7,051 bases of DNA from Acidocella sp. (GTDB lineage: Bacteria; Pseudomonadota; Alphaproteobacteria; Acetobacterales; Acetobacteraceae). Position 1 is the first letter of the stretch, and every line of letters starts with the position of its first letter. The notes beneath the pieces were generated by a model. It had not been told where the DNA came from. It worked only from the letters and a program-made list of their open reading frames with translations, and made no database searches. The DNA is taken from contig JAQNCU010000149.1 in the NCBI GenBank assembly GCA_029077775.1, forward strand, positions 1 through 7,051, written 5' to 3'. Below are positions 1 to 5,783 of the stretch, one piece after another. Position numbers and translations under genes: made by a program.

Positions 1-354
1 GATTTCAGCGCCCAGACGCCAGGCCTCGATCATGCGCGCGATCAAAGCGGGGGGGTCTTGCAGGTCGGCATCGATGGGGATGACGGCATCGCCCAAGGCG
101 ATGTCGATGCCCGCGGTGAGCGCGGCTTCCTTGCCGAAATTGCGGGAGAATTCGAGGATTTTGAAGCGTGGGTCGTGGCTTGTGTGGGCGATCAGCCTGT
201 CCAGCGTGGCATCCTGGCTGCCGTCATCGATGCAGATGATCTCCCAGTCGATATCGATGATCGGGTCGAGGCTCGATAACAGGGCGTCACAAAAACGCGC
301 GACGGCGGATTCCTCGTTATAAAACGGCACGACGAGGGAGACGGATTTTCTCAT
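1..354 (-). CDS. GT2 family glycosyltransferase, polyprenyl-phosphate sugar synthase type (partial, N-terminal 118 residues)
   Basis: The reverse strand reads open from an ATG at 352-354 to the window edge with no stop, giving 118 residues of a protein whose family is usually 300-350 long. Visible GT2 (GT-A fold) motifs are VVPFYNEE at residues 8-15, the nucleotide-binding CIDDGSQD at 41-48, FSRNFGKEAALTAG at 69-82, and the metal-binding DADLQDPP at 95-102. The last two are typical of DPM1/GtrB-like enzymes, which move a sugar from a nucleotide donor to dolichyl- or undecaprenyl-phosphate at the cytoplasmic membrane face. These proteins normally carry C-terminal membrane helices, which here would lie beyond the left edge. 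The start codon shares an ATGA overlap with the stop of the upstream membrane protein, so translation is probably coupled; no strong ribosome binding site is seen. The family is clear. The sugar, the lipid carrier and the final acceptor cannot be read from this fragment. Confidence 0.9.
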   Translation of the reverse strand, partial: MRKSVSLVVPFYNEESAVARFCDALLSSLDPIIDIDWEIICIDDGSQDATLDRLIAHTSHDPRFKILEFSRNFGKEAALTAGIDIALGDAVIPIDADLQDPPALIARMIEAWRLGAEI

Positions 355-1751
355 ACGCCCGAACGCTTTGTGGCGGCGTGGTTTTCAAGAGGCGCAGATT
401 CAGCTGTGGTCCCCATAACGCCCCCTCCTTGCCCTAGCATAGCGGCCGTTGCGCCGATGACAAAGCTGAGGATGATGGCCGATAATTGGATGATTACCCA
501 CCACCAGACCCCCTCTCGAAACAGCCAGAACAGGATATCGACGCTGTAGGCGGGTGTTTTGCCGACAATGAGGGGCGCGACGTTGATCAGCGAGACCCGG
601 AACAATTCTTCCCACATCAGGAACAGAACCGCGGCGATGAGCCGGTTTATGGTTCTGGCGGCAAGCGGGTCCGGGCTGGCGCGCATGTCGAACAGGGCCG
701 GGAAGACCAGGAGGAGAAAAATGCCCCGGTACATGATGTTCTGGGCGAGGTAGAAACAGGTGACGATTATCACCGCACCGGCGATGAGACAATCCAAGGA
801 TTGCAGGCGGGCGATAGCCAGTTGCGGGCGGAAGATTTTTGACGTTCGCAGGGCGGCGTAAGCCGAGAGCATGATCATCATGGCGTATGAGAGCCTGGCG
901 ACCATGGGGAGTTTGTATGAGGCGACGGCGGCATCAGACATCGGTACCGGCGGGTCAAGGATCACGCTGAGGCCGAAGGGGATGTCGACGGCGCCGAACC
1001 CGTTGCTGAGCGGACCGACGCGGGGGATGATGTCGATGGCTGTGGCTGTTTGATGCGAGAAGATGGCCAGAAACAAGCAGGCCGTGAGCGTGACGACCAG
1101 GACCAAAGCGATGAACCGCTTGAAGGGCTCGCGCAGGGCAAGGACCATCAAAGTCGCGGGATAGAATTTTATGGCCGCGATCAACAGGATGAGTGCGTAT
1201 GAGATGAGTCTGAAGGCGAAGCCGCGCGACAAAAGAAAGATTGCCGCGAGCACGATCATGAAGATCAGAACATCGATGTTCCCCTGTTCCAGCGCGAAGA
1301 TGACGGACGACGAGACAGAGGCAAGCGCGCGACATGCGAATTCCGCACGGGTGCGCGGCGGCGGCAGGCAGGAAAGCATCGCGAGAAACGCCAGAACCAT
1401 GATGATCCCGATAAGAACGACATGATGTGCCAGCCCGGCAGGGATGGGAATATGCAGCAGCAACGGCGAATAATTATAATTGCCCCCCATGCAGGCATTT
1501 GGCACATAGACATGCACCCCGGCTTGCGCGCAGGCGAGGGCCCGCACGACCGAGGACAGGTCGACGAAGGGCTGCGGCAGATAGGAGATCCCTTGCAGGG
1601 CGGAGACGTCGATATAGACAAAGACGAAATCTGACTGTCGGAGGGTAAAAAAAAACCCGAAGACCAGAATGCCGATGAAACTGATGCCGTACCGATACAG
1701 ATATGCGCGGCGCCGATCGTGAGATGATGTTGAGATCTTAGCGACGGGCAT
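351..1751 (-). CDS. Polytopic membrane protein resembling GT87/DUF2029 glycosyltransferases
   Basis: A 466-residue, very hydrophobic protein with roughly ten predicted membrane segments, the first at about residues 22-37. Features recalling GT87/DUF2029 (GT-C fold, polyprenol-phosphate-sugar-dependent) enzymes are an NYSPLLL segment in the first large loop (93-99), EQGNID at 155-160 opening a helix, and KFYP at 195-198 closing the next one. Members of this family transfer mannose or other sugars from a lipid carrier on the periplasmic side. I chose the ATG at 1749-1751 over an in-frame start at 1856 because an AAGG motif lies six bases upstream and overlap with the upstream gene falls to 14 bp; the 35 extra residues look like out-of-frame read-through of that gene. 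The stop overlaps the GT2 start (ATGA). Codons 33-35 (FFF) are an uninterrupted run of nine T. The family assignment is by motif resemblance; donor and acceptor are unknown. Confidence 0.72.
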   Translation of the reverse strand: MPVAKISTSSHDRRRAYLYRYGISFIGILVFGFFFTLRQSDFVFVYIDVSALQGISYLPQPFVDLSSVVRALACAQAGVHVYVPNACMGGNYNYSPLLLHIPIPAGLAHHVVLIGIIMVLAFLAMLSCLPPPRTRAEFACRALASVSSSVIFALEQGNIDVLIFMIVLAAIFLLSRGFAFRLISYALILLIAAIKFYPATLMVLALREPFKRFIALVLVVTLTACLFLAIFSHQTATAIDIIPRVGPLSNGFGAVDIPFGLSVILDPPVPMSDAAVASYKLPMVARLSYAMMIMLSAYAALRTSKIFRPQLAIARLQSLDCLIAGAVIIVTCFYLAQNIMYRGIFLLLVFPALFDMRASPDPLAARTINRLIAAVLFLMWEELFRVSLINVAPLIVGKTPAYSVDILFWLFREGVWWWVIIQLSAIILSFVIGATAAMLGQGGGVMGTTAESAPLENHAATKRSGV

Positions 1752-3384
1752 TTGGCACCTTGTATAATATGACGTCGTCGATGGCGCGATGCGCCCAGCT
1801 TGTGCGGGCCAGATCCGCCAGGAAGGCGGGCGACGTACCGGGACCGGCGACGACATATTGCGTTTGCGTGTGCTGGCAATATGCCGTGAGTTCGGGAATG
1901 AAATCCGGCCCCGGCGCGTTGCCGAACATCTCGAACACCACGGGAAAATTCTGCACGGGTCGGGGCGGGAAGCCGAGATAGCCGCCGGTTTCAGTAAAGC
2001 TGAAACGGCTTTCCTGCTGCCAGAAGGATGAAGGGCCGTTGAGGGCGAAGGGCAGGATCAGAAGGCGGGGGTTTGGCCCGAGAATTTTTGTGACCTCATT
2101 GGGGGCAAAAAACGAGGAAGAGGGGATTTTTGTCCACGGGTGGGGATCGGGCATGATGCTGAGGCAGGCAAGGCAGCCCAAAGCGACGCGCCACATGCGC
2201 TGTCGCCCGGCGGCGATCCACAAAGCGGCGATGATCGCCGTGACCAGGGAGATGAACAGCGCGAACCTCGTCGGCAGCGCGTTGCTCAACACAGGTACAT
2301 GCACCATGAGCATCCAGGGTAGGAAAACCGGCAGGTAATGGCCGTTTAACCATGGCCTTGGCCCGAGGCTTGCGACCAGGAGGATCAGGAAAATCACCCG
2401 CAGATAGCGCCGTTGGTCCAGGGCGGCATGGTCGCGCGCGAAGCGCCAGATGATATATAATAAGGGCAGCCCGATATAGGCGTCCTGTTCATCCAGGCTG
2501 AAACCAAAATTATGGGACAGGCTGGGCATCATCGCCCCCCAGAGGTTGCGGCGGGTGGGGATGACGATATTGGCGAGATCGGCGGTGAAGTAAAAGGGCC
2601 AGAAATCCGGGTGGTGGATCAGCCTGGCGTGGCGCCACATGGACAACAAAAATGGCCAGACGACCGCCAGCACGATGAGACCCGCGATGATGCTATCGGC
2701 GATGAGGCGCTGCAGGCTGTGGCGATGGGTGGGCAGCATGATCATCGCCACAACCCAGGAGAGCGCGCCGAAAATAACGATGAAGGCGGCGATTTCGATG
2801 CAGATGAGAAACTGCGCGATCAGCAAACCGCCGAGCAGCATCGATGTTGCGGGTCTGCCGATCTGCCCGTCGTGCCGCGCCAGGATAACGTAGACGATAA
2901 GGGGAAGGGCGCAGATGAAGCTGAGATTTAGGGCACCCGCCGTCTGACCCATCTCATAGGAGGAGAAGCCGAACAGAAAACCGCCGATAAGTGATGCCAC
3001 GAGATCCGCTGTCAGGCGATAGCACAGGAGATAGGCACACCAGGACGCCAATAGCGGCGCGAGGATGATCAACAGATTATAAGTGACGACAGGCCCGGCG
3101 AGGGACGTGACAGGCCAACCGAGCACCGCCAGCAGCGGCACCGAGGTTACCCAGGCGAGCGGTACGCCGACCGGGTACCATTGTAGCCGCGTGAAGAACG
3201 GGTCGATATGGTGGGAGATGGCCCATGGCCACCAGGCCAGGAACCACGTGGAGTCGAGCGTATCGCTTCCCTGGCCTGAGATGTTGTTCGTGATCGAGAC
3301 GCCGTGGTCGATGAGGACGAGGGTGCATAACAGATAAACCAGGAAGGCCCCGCCATGGCGCGGCAGGTCAGTTTTTGGGGTCAT
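1738..3384 (-). CDS. Large polytopic membrane protein, probable GT-C type glycosyltransferase
   Basis: A 548-residue protein with about 11-13 hydrophobic segments between residues 12 and about 410, then a more soluble C-terminal region of about 135 residues that includes LLILPFALNG and a GGYLGFPP motif. The first extracytoplasmic loop carries GSDTLD at 39-44, followed by WFLAWWPWAI, a GVPLAWVTSVPLL stretch and GPVVTYNL. An acidic residue pair in the first periplasmic loop is the hallmark of GT-C enzymes, which use lipid-phosphate sugars, so D41 and D44 are candidate catalytic or metal/donor-binding residues. I do not recognise a named family; related unnamed membrane proteins with this loop occur in proteobacterial glycosylation loci. 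The ATG at 3384 overlaps the end of era by 17 bp, with a weak AGG-containing binding site upstream. The stop overlaps the next membrane gene by 14 bp. It could instead be a transporter or scaffold, but the GT2 neighbour favours a transferase. Confidence 0.68.
   Translation of the reverse strand: MTPKTDLPRHGGAFLVYLLCTLVLIDHGVSITNNISGQGSDTLDSTWFLAWWPWAISHHIDPFFTRLQWYPVGVPLAWVTSVPLLAVLGWPVTSLAGPVVTYNLLIILAPLLASWCAYLLCYRLTADLVASLIGGFLFGFSSYEMGQTAGALNLSFICALPLIVYVILARHDGQIGRPATSMLLGGLLIAQFLICIEIAAFIVIFGALSWVVAMIMLPTHRHSLQRLIADSIIAGLIVLAVVWPFLLSMWRHARLIHHPDFWPFYFTADLANIVIPTRRNLWGAMMPSLSHNFGFSLDEQDAYIGLPLLYIIWRFARDHAALDQRRYLRVIFLILLVASLGPRPWLNGHYLPVFLPWMLMVHVPVLSNALPTRFALFISLVTAIIAALWIAAGRQRMWRVALGCLACLSIMPDPHPWTKIPSSSFFAPNEVTKILGPNPRLLILPFALNGPSSFWQQESRFSFTETGGYLGFPPRPVQNFPVVFEMFGNAPGPDFIPELTAYCQHTQTQYVVAGPGTSPAFLADLARTSWAHRAIDDVILYKVPNARR
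1756..1761 (-). promoter_or_regulatory. Ribosome binding site deciding the start of the GT87-like gene
   Basis: On the minus strand AAGGTG lies just upstream of the ATG at 1749-1751, with six bases between AAGG and the start codon. It sits inside the 3' end of the upstream GT-C-like gene. This is the clearest Shine-Dalgarno match among the overlapping junctions, and it is the main reason to prefer this start over the longer open frame beginning at 1856. Confidence 0.55.
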
Positions 3385-4261
3385 TCAGACCTGTGGCGCG
3401 GATGCGCGCGGCCTCGTCATCCCATCCGGGGCGTTCATTTACCCGTAGGAACAAATGGACATTGCATTCCAGCACGGCGCTTAATTCCCGCCGGGCGCGC
3501 GCGCCGATATCCTTGATCCGCGCCCCCTTCGCGCCGATCAAAATGGCTTTGTGGCCGGGGCGCGCGACATAGATGACGGCTTCCACCCGGATGGATTTAT
3601 CTTTCTGGATCTTGAAGCTCTCGGTCTCGACCGTGGCGCCATAGGGCACTTCATCGCGGGTTTGCAGGAATATCTGTTCGCGCACGATCTCAGCGGCGAG
3701 CAGCCTGTCGGGCAGGTCGGTCAGCTCGTCCTCGGGGTATAAAAACGCGCCTTCGGGCAGTTTCGCGGTGCAAAAATCGAGCAGGACATCGATCCCGTCG
3801 CCGGATTTCGCGCTGATCATGAAGATCTGCGCAAAATCCGCGAGGCGCGAGATGTCTTGCGTGAGGGGCAGGAGTTTCTGGCGGTCGATCAGATCGACCT
3901 TATTCAAGACCAGCGCCATGTTATGGCCGGTCGCGCTGAGTTTTTGGATGATGTCCCGTACCGGATCGGTAAGGCCGGATTTGGCATCGACCAGCAGCAG
4001 CGCGAAATCAGCGTCCTGCGCGCCATCCCAGGCGGCGGCGACCATGGCGCGGTCCAGCCTGCGTTTGGGCGTGAAGATACCCGGTGTGTCGACAAATAAA
4101 AGCTGCGCCTGCCCGCGCACCAAAATCCCCAGAACGCGCGCGCGGGTGGTCTGCGCCTTGGGCGTGACGATGGAGAGCTTGGCCCCCGTCAGCCGGTTCA
4201 GCAATGTCGATTTGCCCGCGTTGGGCGCGCCGATAAGGGCGATGAACCCGCATCTGGTCAT
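3368..4261 (-). CDS. era: GTPase Era, 30S ribosomal subunit assembly factor
   Basis: A complete 297-residue Era, the usual length. It binds GTP and the 3' end of 16S rRNA during small-subunit maturation, and it associates with the inner membrane. The N-terminal GTPase domain has G1 GAPNAGKST at residues 11-19, the switch I region PKAQTTR at 34-40, G3 DTPG at 58-61, G4 NKVD at 120-123 and G5 SAK at 150-152. The C-terminal KH domain (about 226-285) retains the RNA-binding run ARPGHKAILIGAKGARIKDIG. All key residues are present. The ATG at 4261 shares an ATGA overlap with the rnc stop, implying coupled translation. This pairing makes sense because RNase III cuts the rRNA precursor whose small-subunit product Era then helps to mature. 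The 3' end overlaps the start of the GT-C-like membrane gene by 17 bp. In many proteobacteria recO follows era, but it does not here. Confidence 0.98.
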   Translation of the reverse strand: MTRCGFIALIGAPNAGKSTLLNRLTGAKLSIVTPKAQTTRARVLGILVRGQAQLLFVDTPGIFTPKRRLDRAMVAAAWDGAQDADFALLLVDAKSGLTDPVRDIIQKLSATGHNMALVLNKVDLIDRQKLLPLTQDISRLADFAQIFMISAKSGDGIDVLLDFCTAKLPEGAFLYPEDELTDLPDRLLAAEIVREQIFLQTRDEVPYGATVETESFKIQKDKSIRVEAVIYVARPGHKAILIGAKGARIKDIGARARRELSAVLECNVHLFLRVNERPGWDDEAARIRATGLNDPKN

Positions 4262-4929
4262 GCTGGCAGCACCGCCAGCATGGCGCGGGCCGCGGCCTGT
4301 TCGGCCCCGCGTTTCGAGCCGCCCTCCCCTTTGGCCACCGCATCGCCCACACAGACCTTGATGATGAAATGCGGCTGGTGCGAGGGGCCGGACATATCTT
4401 CAACGATGTAATTGGGCAGCGCCAGAGCACGCTTGAGCGCCCATTCCTGCAATTCCGTTTTGGGGTCTTTGGGTGGGGTGAATTGCTGCTCGATGGCATC
4501 GCCCATCACGCGGCGGATGAATTTGCGGGCGGTGGCCAGCCCGGCGTCGAGGTACAAGGCGCCGATAAGAGCTTCCAGCGCGTCGGCCTGTACGGTGGCC
4601 TGGCCTGACAGGCCGCGCTTGGCCTCGCCCGGTGCCACGGCGAGGAGCCTCGACAGATCACTGGCCCCGGCGATGCCGACCAGAGCGGATTTGGAGACGA
4701 GGGCGGCGAGGCGGGGACCGAGTTTACCCTCTTGCTCGTCGGGGAAGCGTTCGATCAGCCATTCGGCGACCACCAGCCCCAGCACACGGTCGCCGATGAA
4801 TTCAAGACGTTCATTCGAGCCGACACCCTGGGCACCGGCGGCTGAGCGGTGCGTCAGGGCCTCGACCAGTAATTGCGGGCGGGAAAACTCGTGGCCAAGC
4901 CAGATTTGCGCGTCTTGGATGCGGGTCAC
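4258..4929 (-). CDS. rnc: Ribonuclease III
   Basis: A 223-residue double-strand-specific endoribonuclease that processes rRNA precursors and structured mRNAs as a homodimer in the cytoplasm. The catalytic domain holds ALTHRSA, the signature NERLEFIGDRVLG at residues 39-51 (acidic E43 and D47), and ADALEALIGALYLDAG with the second pair of metal-binding acids. A C-terminal double-stranded RNA-binding domain runs from about DPKTELQEW to the end, with the typical KRGAEQAAARAML helix. The GTG at 4927-4929 was chosen because it forms a GTGA overlap with the lepB stop and gives the N-terminus usual in alphaproteobacteria (a short helix before WLGHEF). A second in-frame GTG at 4954-4956 would add nine residues and overlap lepB by 31 bp. 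Neither start has a clear Shine-Dalgarno sequence, so coupling to lepB translation is likely. The stop overlaps the era start as ATGA. Confidence 0.96.
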   Translation of the reverse strand: MTRIQDAQIWLGHEFSRPQLLVEALTHRSAAGAQGVGSNERLEFIGDRVLGLVVAEWLIERFPDEQEGKLGPRLAALVSKSALVGIAGASDLSRLLAVAPGEAKRGLSGQATVQADALEALIGALYLDAGLATARKFIRRVMGDAIEQQFTPPKDPKTELQEWALKRALALPNYIVEDMSGPSHQPHFIIKVCVGDAVAKGEGGSKRGAEQAAARAMLAVLPA

Positions 4930-5672
4930 GTCACGCTGTGGAACATGCGGTCCCACCGAATTTCAAACGGCCACTCCCAGAACTCATAAAACGGGTGCCG
5001 CAAATCGATGGAGAAGAAAATAATCTCCGCCGGGCCGAGGACGTTTTCATCGGGGACATAGCCGACAGGGCCATCCATGAAGCGGGAATCCTCGCTGTCA
5101 TCGCGGTTATCGCCCATCATGAACAAATCCCCGGCGGGGACGGTGTAGACCGGGGTGTTGTTGGCGAAACCCTCATCAGTCTCTTTCAAAATCATGTGGG
5201 TTTTGCCGCCGGGCAGGGTTTCCTCATAGGCGCGGGCGACCACCGGGCCGCCGGAGCTGTCATCGGTATAAGTGCCGACATTGGTGCGGGGTACTACCGT
5301 TCCGTTTATGTAGAGCTGGCCGCCGATCATCTGGATGGTGTCGCCCGGCAGGCCGATGACGCGCTTGATGAAGTCTTCACGCGGATCACCCGGCGGGCTG
5401 AACACCACGACCTGACCGCGTTTTGGCAGGCGCCCGAAAATCCGCCCCGAGAACAAATCCGGGGCGTAAGGAAAGGAGAACCGGGAATAGCCCTCAGCGA
5501 ATTTGTTCACGAACAGATAATCGCCGACCAGAAGCGTGGGGACCATGCTGCCGGAGGGAATGAAAAAGGGCTGGAACAAAAAGGAGTGGATACCAACCGC
5601 GATCAGCCCGGCGTATAAAATTGTTTTAAAAAACTCAACCAAGCCGCCCGTATTCCGCTTAGCCGCCACCAT
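4926..5672 (-). CDS. lepB: Signal peptidase I
   Basis: A 248-residue leader peptidase that removes signal peptides from Sec/Tat-exported proteins at the outer face of the cytoplasmic membrane, using a Ser/Lys dyad. One N-terminal membrane anchor is visible (about residues 14-34), followed by box B PSGSMVPTL with catalytic Ser42, box D with catalytic Lys102 in FIKRVIGLPGD, and box E GDNRDDSEDSR at 186-196. The stretch from about 111 to 180 holds the beta-rich insertion of Gram-negative enzymes. Length and single anchor fit alphaproteobacterial LepB; E. coli LepB is longer, with two anchors. The ATG at 5670-5672 has a weak GGCGGGA motif upstream and no convincing competitor. This is the first gene of the leftward operon, divergent from the carboxypeptidase across a gap of about 110 bp, and it probably ends with a GTGA overlap into rnc. 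Confidence 0.97.
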   Translation of the reverse strand: MVAAKRNTGGLVEFFKTILYAGLIAVGIHSFLFQPFFIPSGSMVPTLLVGDYLFVNKFAEGYSRFSFPYAPDLFSGRIFGRLPKRGQVVVFSPPGDPREDFIKRVIGLPGDTIQMIGGQLYINGTVVPRTNVGTYTDDSSGGPVVARAYEETLPGGKTHMILKETDEGFANNTPVYTVPAGDLFMMGDNRDDSEDSRFMDGPVGYVPDENVLGPAEIIFFSIDLRHPFYEFWEWPFEIRWDRMFHSVT

Positions 5673-5783
5673 GATCCCGCCAATCCAAAGAGTTATCGCA
5701 TGAAGCGCGACGCTTGCGGCTTGTCAAGAAATGGGTGCAAAGAAGCGTGCATCCGCTTGCCGCGCTTTTGAAGAGACATGCCC
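5673..5783. promoter_or_regulatory. Divergent intergenic region between lepB and the D,D-carboxypeptidase gene
   Basis: This 111 bp gap is the only real non-coding stretch in the window and must hold promoters for both directions. The nine-base palindrome CTTGTCAAG at 5720-5728 supplies TTGACA (a perfect sigma-70 -35) on the minus strand at 5722-5727 and TTGTCA (5 of 6) on the plus strand at 5721-5726. The -10 candidates at normal spacing are poor: TTCATG at 5699-5704 on the minus strand, 17 bp away, and nothing convincing on the plus strand. A better -10-like GATAAC at 5692-5697 on the minus strand is 24 bp from the -35, which is too far. No riboswitch or terminator hairpin is evident. Promoter activity here is inferred from gene layout. 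Confidence 0.45.
5722..5727 (-). promoter_or_regulatory. Candidate -35 box for the lepB operon
   Basis: The minus strand carries a perfect TTGACA 50 bases upstream of the lepB start codon. It lies within the palindrome CTTGTCAAG at 5720-5728. The hexamer at the expected -10 position (5699-5704, reading TTCATG) matches TATAAT at only two positions. The assignment therefore rests on the -35 match and on its position ahead of a five-gene-plus operon. Confidence 0.35.

Noticed and set aside
1643..1659. GGGT-A(n)-ACCC inverted repeat as an intrinsic terminator
   Set aside because: The stem is only four base pairs and lies within an open coding region of a hydrophobic membrane helix, so termination there is unlikely.
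351..1856. Longer 501-residue version of the GT87-like protein starting at 1856
   Set aside because: The 35 extra residues lie wholly inside the upstream gene, look like out-of-frame translation, and the internal ATG at 1749-1751 has a well-placed AAGG motif.
1265..1879. 204-codon minus-strand frame overlapping the GT87-like gene, possible programmed frameshift product
   Set aside because: Its sequence (SSAFWSSGFFLPSD and similar) is a frame-shifted shadow of the membrane protein. It matters only as the likely outcome of slippage at the T9 run, not as a gene.
4412..5023. 203-codon plus-strand open frame antisense to rnc
   Set aside because: Its Ser/Arg/Ala-rich composition is typical of shadow frames, and the opposite strand encodes an intact RNase III with all motifs.
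4938..5618. 226-codon plus-strand open frame antisense to lepB
   Set aside because: It is fully contained in a strongly conserved signal peptidase gene, its protein has no recognisable domain, and it is rich in residues expected from antisense reading of GC-rich codons.
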